A stretch of 50,682 nt of DNA from Promethearchaeota archaeon (GTDB lineage: Archaea; Asgardarchaeota; Lokiarchaeia; Sigyniarchaeales; SOKP01), in the NCBI GenBank assembly GCA_016839585.1, contig JAEOTZ010000059.1:1-50682 (forward strand), read 5' to 3'. Numbering within the stretch: position 1 is the stretch's first letter; each line of letters opens with the position of its first letter. Of the stretch, positions 33,576 to 43,454 are shown piece after piece. The position numbers and the translations under genes were made by a program. The notes below the pieces were generated by a model. That model saw only the letters and a program-made list of their open reading frames with translations, was not told where the DNA came from and did not search any database.

Positions 33576-34923
33576 TTATTTCTTCTCTTTCCGAATTTTC
33601 TTTATGAAATATGTGAGAGTGACGCAAGTAAAAATGATGATAAGAAAAATATCATAGCTCGGTATATCTTTTTTACCATCTCCGTTAGTACTAGCTCCAA
33701 TTAACTTATATTTAACTAGGAGTGTATCATTATGACCTATATTTTCAGTTAATCCCGCAAGATAAATATTTTCTTCAGTAGAGTCTAATTCTAATGCGAA
33801 GCAACCTTCGTTTTGAGTTTCGTCCCTAATATGGTCCCATTGGTATTGACCTGAACTATCATAATTTACAAGAGATATTTTCCCAACGTGCCAATGCATT
33901 AAAGGCACTTCTATGTCACTAGTTCCTCCTAAATAAATATTATCTGAACTATCAATAGCTATTCCCATTGCCATATCATCACCAGCTTCTCCCCAAGTTT
34001 TATTCCATTGATATTGACCACTAGGATCAAACTTTACTAAACACATTTGGTTGTTCCCAGATATTTCCGTTGTTCCTACGATATATATATTTTCTGATGA
34101 ATCTAATGAAATACCAGTACAAAGATCCCACCCAACTCCATCTCGAATACGATGCCACTGCTTATCACCGGAACTATTATATTTTATCAAACACATATTT
34201 GGACTTCAAGGAATATTCGTATCTGCTGATAAATATATATTATTCGATGAATCTAACACAATTTTATAAGCTGTCTCTCCAGCACCTCCATCCCAAGTTT
34301 TATTCCATTGGACTATTCCAGAACTATCGCATTTTACTAATAAGACATCTGTATTCGATCCAAAAGTTGCCCCGCCTGATAAATAGATATTATTGGAAGA
34401 ATCTATAGCTATTCCCGATGCGGTACTCATATCTCCAACTACTATCTCTCGAGCCCAACCCAGAACACCCCCGCTTGTATATTTTAAAAGAATTATATGA
34501 GGGCTAGTAAACATAGGTATATATGTAAATCCCGTAAGATAAATATTGTTTAGTGAATCAAATGCTATACTATAGGGAAAAGTCAAACCAGTAACTTGCC
34601 ATGTGCGACTCCATTCTAATCCACCTGAACTATTATATTTTAATAAAAATGCAGACGCTCCCGACATTGATGCCATATTATAGCCACCTGTAACATATAT
34701 ATTGTTCGCAGAATCTATCTCTATGTCAATTGCTATATCTTGCCCAATTCCGCCCCATGACCGCTCCCACTCAAATGTGACATTATTACTTGATAAAGTA
34801 GGATAGGAATTTTTGTGGTTGTTTTCTCTTAGAGTACTGTCCACAATATTAATTTGACTTATTAATATGGGAAAAAATAACACAAAATAATATCAAAAAA
34901 ATTGAAAATCTCTTTATTTTCAT
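33576..34923 (-). pseudogene. Decayed secreted SBBP-type beta-propeller protein with C-terminal anchor
   Basis: Read as one gene from ATG 34923, it begins with a good signal peptide (M-K-I-K-R-F-S-I-F-L-I-L-F-C-V-I). That peptide joins the propeller frame only if one T is removed from the T6 run at 34872-34877. The propeller frame then runs 34882-34206 with repeats of D-S-x-N-N-I-Y-L-x-G and L-L-K-Y-x-S-S-G-x-x-x-W. It meets an in-frame TGA (34208-34206) and continues in the same frame to 33576. The end has a transmembrane helix (about residues 182-199 of the last part) and K-K-I-R-K-E-K-K, a cell-surface anchor. By repeat alignment the TGA stands where Gly is common, so GGA to TGA is a simple explanation. 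Two lesions in one gene argue for decay, or for sequence errors. Confidence 0.75.
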
Positions 34924-35065
34924 AAATTTCGCCATTAATTCAAATTTATTGTTTAAATTAATAATTTAAATGTAACCATTAAATATAAATCTATTAGGGA
35001 TAAATTTCTCTCAAAATTTGATCTTTTAGAAATTCAATGAGAAATAAGTAAATTAAAAAAAATTT

Positions 35066-36781
35066 TTAACCAACAAATTTCCAAGGTTTTTGTCTTTTTA
35101 ACTTATATGCTTTTTCAGCGTATTCTTCAACCATCCGATGAGTATTGAAATAAGCAGCTAAAGAGATTGCATTTTTTTGCCTAAATATCCATTCATCATG
35201 ATTCATATATGTTGGAATAATCTCATTCTCAAGAGTTTTATATATATAATTAGCGTCGACGTCCCAATTATTTTCCATAGCTTTAGGATCAGAATCATCT
35301 GGTCCAATTGCCCATCCTGCTAAAGGATTCATTTTATAACCTTCAAGCCACCAACCATCAAGAACAGAAAAATTAGGAACTCCATTTAAAGCTGCTTTCA
35401 TTCCGCTTGTACCGCTAGCTTCATGGTATCTATTTGGTGTATTAAGCCACATATCGCATCCACTAATTAACATATGTGCAAGATCCATATTATAATTCTC
35501 CATCATCACAACTTTTACTCCATAATTATCATATAAATATTCACCTGTTTCATGGATCTCTTTTATATAATCTTTTCCCATTTGATCTTTTGGATGAGCT
35601 TTCCCAGCAAAAATAAATTGTACATTATTTTTACAAATTTTACCTAATCTATCAACATCATGAAAGATAATAACTGCTCTTTTATATGCAGCAAAACGTC
35701 TAGCAAAACCTACTGTTATTAATTCTTCATCAAGCAAATTCCAACTATGCCCCTTTTGATAATTAATTAGATTAAATTTGTTCTCAATATGAGCATCAAA
35801 AATGTCTAAATCATCTAGTTCTATTGCATTTTCAAGAATATGAGGATTTGCCCTCCAATTTGGCCATTTTCTGCTAAATATTTTTCGAAAAGGCTTAGAA
35901 ACCCAAAAAGGCAAATGAATCCCATTCGTAATATAATCAACCTCATATTGTGGGAACATTTTCCTTGAGATTTCACCGTGTTTTTTAGCAACTCCATTCC
36001 TATATCGAGATAGAGCCATACCTAAAAAAGTCATGTTAAACTGACCATTATCATCCGCATATTTCCTAATTTCTGCAGGCATTGTACTTTTGAATACTTT
36101 ATCAACTAGACTTTGATCAAATCTATCATGCCCTGCAGGAACAGGAGTATGCGTTGTAAAAACCACCTTATCTTTTACTTTTTCAATATCACCATTTAAC
36201 ATGTTGAACAATTCAACCATAGCAAAAGAGCCATGACCTTCATTAAGGTGGTATGTTTGAATATTGTTATATCCCAAAGATTTTAAAAGTTTAACACCAC
36301 CAATCCCTAATATCATTTCTTGTACAATTCTATTCCATCTTGAAGTGGAATCGTATAAAGAACCTGTCATTTTTTTCATCCATTCTTCATTCCCCTCAAC
36401 ATCAGTTGTTAATAAGTAAATAGGTAAAATATGACCAGATTGCCCTATGACATTATATTGCCATGCCGAAACTTTCACATCTTTGCCCTCTATATTAATT
36501 GTAATTGGTTTTGGTACCTTCTCGAATTCGTAAAAGAAATTCCATTCAATTTCTCTTTCTTTTTGTTCTCCATATTCATTAAAAAATTGATAAAAGTAAC
36601 CTGAACTATAACATAAACATATTCCAACCATGGGAAGTTCTAAATCTGCCGCTGATCGTACTGTATCTCCAGATAAAACTCCTAAACCTCCACTATATGT
36701 TGGGATATTTGAATCTACAGCTATTTCCATTGAAATATAACCCAATAACGTATTCTCTTTAAGAGATTCAGTAATTTCCAT
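35066..36781 (-). CDS. glgP: Alpha-glucan (glycogen) phosphorylase, short form
   Basis: A 571-residue GT35 phosphorylase that releases glucose-1-phosphate from glycogen-like polymers. It opens at the catalytic core: Y-I-S-M-E-I-A-V-D, Y-S-G-G-L-G-V-L-S-G-D near 29-39. Later come F-A-G-K-A-H-P near 390 and the pyridoxal-phosphate Lys in E-A-S-G-T-S-G-M-K-A-A-L-N-G near 457-470. It lacks the extra N-terminal domain (DUF3417) of the long archaeal form, which is common in short members. It implies storage glucan metabolism, though no glycogen synthase is in the window. Confidence 0.94.
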   Translation of the reverse strand: MEITESLKENTLLGYISMEIAVDSNIPTYSGGLGVLSGDTVRSAADLELPMVGICLCYSSGYFYQFFNEYGEQKEREIEWNFFYEFEKVPKPITINIEGKDVKVSAWQYNVIGQSGHILPIYLLTTDVEGNEEWMKKMTGSLYDSTSRWNRIVQEMILGIGGVKLLKSLGYNNIQTYHLNEGHGSFAMVELFNMLNGDIEKVKDKVVFTTHTPVPAGHDRFDQSLVDKVFKSTMPAEIRKYADDNGQFNMTFLGMALSRYRNGVAKKHGEISRKMFPQYEVDYITNGIHLPFWVSKPFRKIFSRKWPNWRANPHILENAIELDDLDIFDAHIENKFNLINYQKGHSWNLLDEELITVGFARRFAAYKRAVIIFHDVDRLGKICKNNVQFIFAGKAHPKDQMGKDYIKEIHETGEYLYDNYGVKVVMMENYNMDLAHMLISGCDMWLNTPNRYHEASGTSGMKAALNGVPNFSVLDGWWLEGYKMNPLAGWAIGPDDSDPKAMENNWDVDANYIYKTLENEIIPTYMNHDEWIFRQKNAISLAAYFNTHRMVEEYAEKAYKLKRQKPWKFVG

Positions 36782-36940
36782 TATTCTCCCAAATTTTCTT
36801 TAATTTTAATTTGAAAAATTGTATTTATTTTAATGATATATATTATTCTTAAAATTCTTATTTTAAATTCTTATGTTTAAAGAAAGAATTCAAAATCAAA
36901 TAACTCTAAAAATTATTAATTTTTAGTAATAAATACCACA

Positions 36941-37690
36941 ATGCTGATAAAAGGAATTCTTTTTGATCTTTACGGAACACTTTTAACTAGTAAAAACAGT
37001 AAAAAAGCATGGAAAAATTGGTTTTTAACATTTTATAAATGTTTAAAAAATTATGGATTAGATTCATCTAAAAAAATTTTTGCGAGAATGTGTAATAACT
37101 TTTTCACTAAACCAGAACCTTCTATATTGCATAAAAATTTAACAGTTTATGAAAATCGGATTAAGTACTTTTCCGATAATTTAGGTTTAAAGCTTAAAGA
37201 ATCAGAGATAAAAGAAACTGCTCATGCTTGTGTTGATGCTTGGCATAATTATGTAAGAATCGATTTAGATGCAATTCCTTTATTGAATGAACTTAAAAAG
37301 TCAAAAAAAATAGCCTTAATTACTAATTTTGACCATCCCCCTTATATTTACTCGATTTTAAATAAATACAATTTTATTGAGTATTTTGATGAGATCACTA
37401 TTTCAGGAGAAGTAGGATTTAAAAAACCAGATCCATCCATCTTTTTTATTACCCTAAAAAAAATGAATTTAGAATCCCAAGATGTTATTTATATTGGAGA
37501 TAGTAAGGAAGATATAATTGGTGCAACTAAAGCGGGAATTAAACCAATTTTAATTCAACGTAAAAAAATAATTGGAAATGATTATGGTGCAAAAAATACT
37601 TTTAAATTTATGAACATCGAAGATTTAAAACAATTTAATTATACAAAGATTTCAAATTTGAAGGAAATATTAGATTTAGTTAAGAACTAA
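36941..37690 (+). CDS. HAD-superfamily hydrolase (probable phosphatase)
   Basis: A 249-residue HAD subfamily IA protein. Motif I is F-D-L-Y-G-T-L near residues 8-14 (Asp nucleophile then Tyr where Asp/Thr is usual). Motif II is I-T-N-F-D near 127, the Lys motif K-K-P-D near 165, and motif IV G-D-S-K-E-D near 186. The second motif-I acid is replaced by Tyr, as in some dehalogenase-like or phosphonatase-like members, so the activity may differ from a plain phosphatase. It has no operon partner and is divergent from glgP by 159 bases. Confidence 0.9.
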   Translation: MLIKGILFDLYGTLLTSKNSKKAWKNWFLTFYKCLKNYGLDSSKKIFARMCNNFFTKPEPSILHKNLTVYENRIKYFSDNLGLKLKESEIKETAHACVDAWHNYVRIDLDAIPLLNELKKSKKIALITNFDHPPYIYSILNKYNFIEYFDEITISGEVGFKKPDPSIFFITLKKMNLESQDVIYIGDSKEDIIGATKAGIKPILIQRKKIIGNDYGAKNTFKFMNIEDLKQFNYTKISNLKEILDLVKN

Positions 37691-37741
37691 AAAACCAATA
37701 TTAAAAATTATAAGAAAATATTAGAAAAGTTAATTAAATCT

Positions 37742-38404
37742 TTATAGTTTTAATGATTTATTTTTTAAAATCTCTACTTTAATTTGAGAATCCTTCTTTG
37801 CTAAAATATTTTTATATTCCTGCATCTTTTTATCCCAATTATGCATTGGGATTACAATTTTAGCCTTAATATCTACTGCAACATCTGTGGATTCTTCAAA
37901 ATCCATCGTGTACATTCCTCCACAAGGTAACATGGCTACATCAATATTTCTTGAAGTTAGCTCTTTCATTTCTGGAATTCTTTCAGTATCTCCTGCATGA
38001 TAAATCTTCTTTCCTTCAATCTCCAATATTGTTCCTGCCCAATTCCTTTCTTTTGGATGAAATGGTTCCCCAGACTCTCTTTTTCTTTTTATATTATATG
38101 CAGGAATAAACTCAATTTGAATATCATCAACTTTGAAAGGTTCATATAATTTCAATCCCTTTCCCTTGTATTTATCTAATAGTTCTGAAATACTTATCGG
38201 ACCTAAAACTAATGTTGAATCTTTTAAAATATGATTTATTGATTCCTCATCAAAATGATCTCCGTGATCATGACTACTGATAATAATATCTGCTTTTTCT
38301 TCACCCTTGGGAACATTATAAGGATCTAAATAAATAATTGTACCACTTTCTGTTTTAATTTTAAAAGCAGCATGTTTTAACCAAAATATTTCCAAATAAT
38401 ACAC
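37742..38404 (-). CDS. UPF0173-like metallo-beta-lactamase-fold hydrolase, copy 2
   Basis: A 220-residue compact metal-dependent hydrolase with S-H-D-H-G-D-H-F-D near residues 43-51, Y-H-A-G-D-T near 139-144 and P-M-H-N-W near 190. The pattern matches the UPF0173/UlaG-like group. It starts two bases after the stop of copy 1 and is clearly a tandem duplicate (shared I-Y-L-D-P-Y, G-D-H-F-D, N-W-A-G-T-I, M-Y/I-Y-T-M-D-F-E-E). The substrate is unknown; relatives act on lactones or phosphodiesters. Confidence 0.92.
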   Translation of the reverse strand: MYYLEIFWLKHAAFKIKTESGTIIYLDPYNVPKGEEKADIIISSHDHGDHFDEESINHILKDSTLVLGPISISELLDKYKGKGLKLYEPFKVDDIQIEFIPAYNIKRKRESGEPFHPKERNWAGTILEIEGKKIYHAGDTERIPEMKELTSRNIDVAMLPCGGMYTMDFEESTDVAVDIKAKIVIPMHNWDKKMQEYKNILAKKDSQIKVEILKNKSLKL

Positions 38405-38406
38405 CT

Positions 38407-39063
38407 CTAAATTTTTAATGTTCTATTTTCTAATATTTCTACCTTAATAGTGGGATCTTTCTTTTCGAGAAGTTCCTTAAACTCATTTAAATCTTTTCCC
38501 CAATTGTGCATGGGAACAACAATTTCTGGTTTAATATCTAATGCTACTTCAATAGCTTCTTCAAAATCCATAGTGTAAATTCCCCCACATGGTAATAAAG
38601 CAACAGTTATGTTCCTTTTTGCTAGATCTTTCATTTCAGGTATTCTTCCCGTATCTCCAGCATGATAAACACTTTTACCACCTGATTCAATTATTGTACC
38701 AGCCCATTCATTGCTTTTAGGATGTGTATTCTTTTTTATTGTATAAGCTGGAAATAATTCGATAGATAAATCTTTATAATCAAAAGAATCCCCAATTCTT
38801 AATGGTTGACCATTGAATTGTTTCAAACTACTAGCAATACTCGCAGGACCTAATAAAACAGTGTCTTCTCTCATTAACTTTTTAATGCTACTTGAATCAA
38901 AATGATCTCCGTGAGTATGTGATGTTACGATTATATCTGCTTTTTCAGCTCCTTTAGGAATATCATACGGATCTAGATAAATAATTCTTCCACTAAAGAG
39001 TTTAATCTTGAATGCTGCTTGTCCAAACCATTCTATTTCCATTTGTGTTTCCAATTGTTCCAC
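38407..39063 (-). CDS. UPF0173-like metallo-beta-lactamase-fold hydrolase, copy 1
   Basis: A 218-residue protein with S-H-T-H-G-D-H-F-D near 47-55, Y-H-A-G-D-T-G-R near 135-142 and M-H-N-W-G near 186. It is the first gene of the two-gene operon with copy 2. All metal ligands are kept in both copies, so neither seems degenerate. Retention of both suggests different substrates or a heteromer; this is inference. Confidence 0.92.
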   Translation of the reverse strand: MEQLETQMEIEWFGQAAFKIKLFSGRIIYLDPYDIPKGAEKADIIVTSHTHGDHFDSSSIKKLMREDTVLLGPASIASSLKQFNGQPLRIGDSFDYKDLSIELFPAYTIKKNTHPKSNEWAGTIIESGGKSVYHAGDTGRIPEMKDLAKRNITVALLPCGGIYTMDFEEAIEVALDIKPEIVVPMHNWGKDLNEFKELLEKKDPTIKVEILENRTLKI

Positions 39064-39182
39064 CTCTTTAAATTTTATTTATTAAATAAGCTATAAATTA
39101 TATTTATGATTTAAAGTTATTTAACTATAACTTGATATATAACTATCTAAAATTAATAAGTAAAGTATAAGAAAATAATTAA

Positions 39183-39560
39183 TTATTCTTCTTTTTCAAA
39201 TTTCCACTTAGGGCTTTCGAGTGGTGTCTTTTTAATAATCCCAAATTTATCAAATTTGGTTAAATCCAATTCGCTTAAACGCTCTAAAAGCATTTTATTT
39301 TTGAAGTGAGGAATTTCACTAATTAAATTTGGTTTTGAAATCAAATTTATCAGATTTGAATTATTATTAACCTTTTGAGGTAATATCTCTTTTAAAATTT
39401 CCTTATTATCACTATAATTTTTTCGAAATAAAGGATTTTCAATTTTTAAAAAAGGATTATCATTTGTATCAAGAAAATTTTTTGGTAATGTAGATCTAAT
39501 AATTCGACAAGTAGGGCAGTTTGTCTCATCTAAACCGTGAATACAAATCAATTCTCTCAT
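39183..39560 (-). CDS. Hypothetical protein with N-terminal C-x-H-G / C-P-T-C motif
   Basis: A 125-residue protein. The first 20 residues contain C-I-H-G-L-D-E-T-N-C-P-T-C-R, a compact Cys/His set that could bind one metal. The rest is Asn/Lys/Leu-rich and probably partly disordered (N-N-N-S-N-L-I-N-L-I), with P-K-W-K-F-E-K-E-E at the end. No family is recognised. The 294 bases upstream to the acyl-CoA synthetase are AT-rich without visible structure. Confidence 0.6.
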   Translation of the reverse strand: MRELICIHGLDETNCPTCRIIRSTLPKNFLDTNDNPFLKIENPLFRKNYSDNKEILKEILPQKVNNNSNLINLISKPNLISEIPHFKNKMLLERLSELDLTKFDKFGIIKKTPLESPKWKFEKEE

Positions 39561-39854
39561 TCTCTGTTATTTAATTTAATTCTGAGTAATTCAAATTAAT
39601 TTTATCTTATATTTTTTGTTATTATAAAAATGAATAGTCTTTTCGTATTAAAATTTCTATCAATTTTAAAGTTAGTATCATTCTTTTATCATTAATAATA
39701 TTTTTTTTGTATTTACTTTCTTAGAAGATGAGGTATAATTGATTTTTTGAAAAATTTTTAAATTTAAAGGAATTACTTTTTATATCCAAAATTACTAATT
39801 AAAATTCACAAGCTAAGTAAAATATATTAATAAAAATAAACAAGTTGTAAAAAA

Positions 39855-41624
39855 ATGGCAGAATGGCAAGTAAATGAAGATAAAACTTGGTTTAAGAAGT
39901 GGTGGCCTAAAGATACTCCTAAAAATTATAATTTTGAAAAAATATCATTAGGAGATTTTTTTGAAAGGCAACGAAAGAAGTATGCTAATGAACCTATGAT
40001 GTGGTTTTTAGAATCGTGGATGACATATGAAGAGGCTGGTAAGGCGATCGATTCCTTAGGGACTGCACTCCATAATTTAGGAATAAAAAAAGGAGATGTA
40101 GTAGCATTTCTAATGCCAAATAGTTTTCAATATGTAATCTGTTTTTATGCAACCGTAAAAATTGGTGCTATTGCTACTGGAATAAATCCAACCTACAAAC
40201 CATTAGAAGTATTGCACCATCTTAAATTGACAAACGCAAAAGTTTTAATCACTTTAGATGCATTATATGGTGAATTAGCACGCCCAATAATTAATAAAAC
40301 AAATGTTGAAATAGTTATATATACTAATGTTGCAGATTTAGCTTCTGGAATACCAGGTTGGAAAAAAGGTTTAGGAAAAATGATTGGAAAAATACCAAAG
40401 GGAAAAGTTGATTTTCCTGGGTCTATCAAATTCTTAGATTTGGTCATAACTAAACCTGATCCACCAAAGGTAGAATTTGATCCAACTATACATCCAGCAA
40501 CATATATTATGACTGGTGGAACAACAGGAGTTCCTAAGGCAACGATTTTAACACATCTCAACGTAGTTTCAAATGCAATTCAATGTGTATTATGGGTTGG
40601 TGGGGAAGACCCTGGTGTTGGAGATATTGGTGCATTACCATTGTTCCATTCATTTGCAATGACTGCAGTTATGAATGTAGCAATTGGTTTAGGAGGATGG
40701 ATGATGTTATTTCCAAGACCACCTCCTACTGACGTATTTCTAAAAGAAATTACTCACATACCTGCTCCTAAAGGATTATTTTATGCTGGAGCAGAAATTC
40801 TATTTAAAAGAATTGCTGACTTTCCAAATCTTGAAAAATTTCCGGGTTTAATGGGGCGATTAAGACTTTGTATCTCAGGAGCAGGACCATTACATGCTCC
40901 TGTACAGCAATCATTTCAAAAAAATACTGGTGGAAGAATTGTTGAGGGGTATGGTTTGTCAGAAGCATCCCCTGTCGTTAGTGGTGGAAATTTATTTGGA
41001 GAAAGTCCAATAGGTGTTATTGGAATGCCATTTCCAGGCACTGATTGGGGGATCTTTGATGTCGATAATTTTGAAAAAGGACCAATAGCAGATGGATTGC
41101 AAGGTTCAAAATATGGAGAAGAAAATACAGGTGAACTATGTGTATGTGGTCCTCAAGTTATGAAAGGATATCTAAATCAACCTGAAGAAACAGCAGAAAC
41201 TTTAAAAACATGGGATGGTAGAACATGGCTTCTTACTGGTGATATCGGTTTTATGAATGAAGATGGAACAGTAGCTCTTAGGGACAGGAAAAAGCAATTA
41301 ATTAAAGTAGCGGGTCATTCAGTCTTTCCGGCTGAAGTTGAAACGATGTTAATGAGTAATGAAGCAGTATCAGAAGCTGCTGTAGCTGGTCTACCTGACC
41401 CCGCAGGAAAAGTTGGTGAAATAACAAAAGCGTGGGTTGCGTTAAAACCAGAATATAAAGGTAAAATCACTGAAGAACAATTAATAGCTTGGACTGAAAA
41501 GAATATGACCAAGTGGAAATGTCCTACTATTATTGAATTTATTGAAGAAGTTCCGAAAAATATTATGGGAAAAGTTCAAAGACGCACATTACAAGAAGCA
41601 GATCCACTATTTAAAAAAAAGTAA
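39855..41624 (+). CDS. AMP-forming acyl-CoA synthetase
   Basis: A 589-residue ANL-superfamily enzyme that activates a carboxylic acid to acyl-CoA through an adenylate. The phosphate-binding motif is T-G-G-T-T-G-V-P-K near 220-228. Y-G-L-S-E-A-S-P near 374 binds the adenylate. L-L-T-G-D-I-G-F near 464 contains the conserved Asp. D-R-K-K-Q-L-I-K near 483 is the hinge. The catalytic Lys is likely in I-M-G-K-V-Q-R-R near the C-terminus. The profile is like medium- or long-chain fatty acyl-CoA ligases. No beta-oxidation genes flank it, and the ATG is preceded by an A-run with no ribosome-binding site. Confidence 0.94.
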   Translation: MAEWQVNEDKTWFKKWWPKDTPKNYNFEKISLGDFFERQRKKYANEPMMWFLESWMTYEEAGKAIDSLGTALHNLGIKKGDVVAFLMPNSFQYVICFYATVKIGAIATGINPTYKPLEVLHHLKLTNAKVLITLDALYGELARPIINKTNVEIVIYTNVADLASGIPGWKKGLGKMIGKIPKGKVDFPGSIKFLDLVITKPDPPKVEFDPTIHPATYIMTGGTTGVPKATILTHLNVVSNAIQCVLWVGGEDPGVGDIGALPLFHSFAMTAVMNVAIGLGGWMMLFPRPPPTDVFLKEITHIPAPKGLFYAGAEILFKRIADFPNLEKFPGLMGRLRLCISGAGPLHAPVQQSFQKNTGGRIVEGYGLSEASPVVSGGNLFGESPIGVIGMPFPGTDWGIFDVDNFEKGPIADGLQGSKYGEENTGELCVCGPQVMKGYLNQPEETAETLKTWDGRTWLLTGDIGFMNEDGTVALRDRKKQLIKVAGHSVFPAEVETMLMSNEAVSEAAVAGLPDPAGKVGEITKAWVALKPEYKGKITEEQLIAWTEKNMTKWKCPTIIEFIEEVPKNIMGKVQRRTLQEADPLFKKK

Positions 41625-41875
41625 ACTAAACTTTTATAAAAAATTTCTTTTTTTCTTTTTATTTAATCAAAAATTCATAAACATGGTTTTTTACAAATAT
41701 AAGATAAGTAGTAAAAGAAAAATCTTATGAAATGAAGAAAATATAGAAGTTCGAATATTCAAGTTTGAATATTATTAGAAAAGATGAAAAAAGAGATAAT
41801 AGATTAAATTTTAATTTTAATTTTAATTCTTTTATAAAATAGTCTAAGTTCATTACGTTTCAACAAGTCTTAAAA

Positions 41876-43012
41876 ATGACAAAAGCAGTTATTATATCAG
41901 GTGGATGGGGAACACGATTAAGACCTTTAACTTGTACTATTCCTAAATCTCTGATTCCAGTTGTCAATAAACCGGTGATAGAACGTCAAATACTTTTATT
42001 AAAAGCTGCTGGTGTCAGAGAAGTTGTTTTAGCAGTAAGCGTAATGGCTGATGCCCTAAGAAGTTATTTTCATGATGGGATGAAATGGAATATAAAAATT
42101 CACTATACAGATGAAAGGCATCCAATGGGAACAGCAGGAGCAATAAAACTGGCAGAGGATTTCCTTAAAGATGATAATTTTTTTATGTTAAATGGGGATG
42201 TCATATTAAATTATGATTTTAGCGAAATGCTAAAGTCACATGAAAAATATAATGGAATAGGAACAATTGCTAGTAAGATTGTCGAAGATCCGTCAAGATA
42301 TGGTGTTTTGATTACTGATAAGGATACTAATAAAATAATTAAATTTCTTGAAAAGGATGAATATACACCTTCTGGTGGGAAATTCGTTCCTATGCCTATT
42401 AATGCAGGAGTATATATTTTAGAACCTGAAATCTTTACTTTTATTGAACCCAATAAAAAAGTTTCAATTGAAAGGGAAGTATTTCCTGTAGTTGTGGACA
42501 AAGGAAAGATTTATCATTATCCTATTAGTGGAATTTGGAAAGACATCGGAAATCCTTCCGAATTATTAGAAGGAAACCTTCTTTTGATGAATGATCTTCT
42601 AAAAAATTTAAAAGGGAAAAGAAAGAATTTAATCGATGAGTCCATTAAAGTTGAAGGAAAAGTAGAAATAATTCCTCCATGTACTATAGGAGAAAATGTT
42701 GTAATTAGAAATAATTGTAAAATTGGTCCCAATGTAATAATAGGAGATAATGTGTATATTGATGATAACTCGGAAATCGAGGAAGCTTTAATTTACAATG
42801 AAACATACATTTCAAAAAATGTGACGATTGCAAGATCTATTATTTCAGATAATTGTAATATAGAAGAAAATGTGGAAATTAAAGGAGATGAAAGTAATTT
42901 AGTAATTCTTGCTTCTTTTGTAGAAGTCTTAAAAAATATTAAGTTAATTTCTCAAAAAAATTATCCCATTACTGTATGTCATCATGAAGTAGTGAAAGAG
43001 AGTATTATCTAA
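41876..43012 (+). CDS. Sugar-1-phosphate nucleotidyltransferase with left-handed beta-helix (GMPPB-like)
   Basis: A 378-residue protein. The N-terminal Rossmann-like domain has the signature S-G-G-W-G-T-R-L-R-P-L-T near 8-19 followed by K-S-L-I-P-V-V-N-K-P, and L-N-G-D-V-I near 103 with the catalytic Asp. About residue 255 onward, hexapeptide repeats (I-G-E-N-V-V-I, I-G-P-N-V-I-I, I-G-D-N-V-Y-I) form a beta-helix. This is the layout of mannose-1-phosphate guanylyltransferases and glucose-1-phosphate nucleotidyltransferases. It supplies an activated sugar for surface glycans or polymers. The next small gene begins 20 bases later. Confidence 0.9.
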   Translation: MTKAVIISGGWGTRLRPLTCTIPKSLIPVVNKPVIERQILLLKAAGVREVVLAVSVMADALRSYFHDGMKWNIKIHYTDERHPMGTAGAIKLAEDFLKDDNFFMLNGDVILNYDFSEMLKSHEKYNGIGTIASKIVEDPSRYGVLITDKDTNKIIKFLEKDEYTPSGGKFVPMPINAGVYILEPEIFTFIEPNKKVSIEREVFPVVVDKGKIYHYPISGIWKDIGNPSELLEGNLLLMNDLLKNLKGKRKNLIDESIKVEGKVEIIPPCTIGENVVIRNNCKIGPNVIIGDNVYIDDNSEIEEALIYNETYISKNVTIARSIISDNCNIEENVEIKGDESNLVILASFVEVLKNIKLISQKNYPITVCHHEVVKESII

Positions 43013-43032
43013 TTAAAGGTTTAAGAAGGAAG

Positions 43033-43311
43033 ATGGAAGATTTAAAAGAAAATGGTTTAAAAATTTATAATGCGATTTTTGAAGGAAAAAAGACTGTAGA
43101 AATAGATGATATCGAATATCCAATCAAAAAGTTTTCAAGCGGAATTAAATATGTAGATTTATTTGGTTATCGATTTATCGAGCAAAACCGCCAAAAAAAA
43201 TCTGAATGGGGTAAAAAAGCACGAGAAGGACATAAGATTATGTGGATTATTAAAGGAAGACGATATATGGCAAGAATAATGGACGGAGAATACATAGATT
43301 TAAAAAAATAA
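43033..43311 (+). CDS. Small hypothetical protein downstream of the nucleotidyltransferase
   Basis: A 92-residue basic protein with a probable beta-rich core (V-E-I-D-D-I-E-Y-P-I-K-K-F) and a conserved-looking end I-M-W-I-I-K-G-R-R-Y-M-A-R-I-M-D-G-E-Y. The ATG follows AGGAAG, a fair ribosome-binding site, and the gene sits 20 bases after the nucleotidyltransferase, so cotranscription is likely. No family is recognised. Confidence 0.65.
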   Translation: MEDLKENGLKIYNAIFEGKKTVEIDDIEYPIKKFSSGIKYVDLFGYRFIEQNRQKKSEWGKKAREGHKIMWIIKGRRYMARIMDGEYIDLKK

Positions 43312-43454
43312 CTCGATTCCAAACTAGTCTTTTTAGCCTTTATTCTTAAAAGTTTTTATCTACAAAAATTGGGCTCCATTTTATTTTTATTTTCATATGT
43401 TCATTTACTAAATAGTGATAAATAGAATGGAATTAAAACTATAAGTGAGATGCT

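Noticed and set aside
34206-34208. In-frame TGA in the beta-propeller as a possible selenocysteine codon
   Set aside because: Propeller repeats show no catalytic Cys here, and alignment suggests Gly. A second lesion (T-run frameshift) in the same gene favours decay.
41738-41776. Repeated GAATATT/TTGAATATT elements before the nucleotidyltransferase gene
   Set aside because: Low-complexity AT-rich similarity, with no consistent spacing or arms longer than 8 bases.
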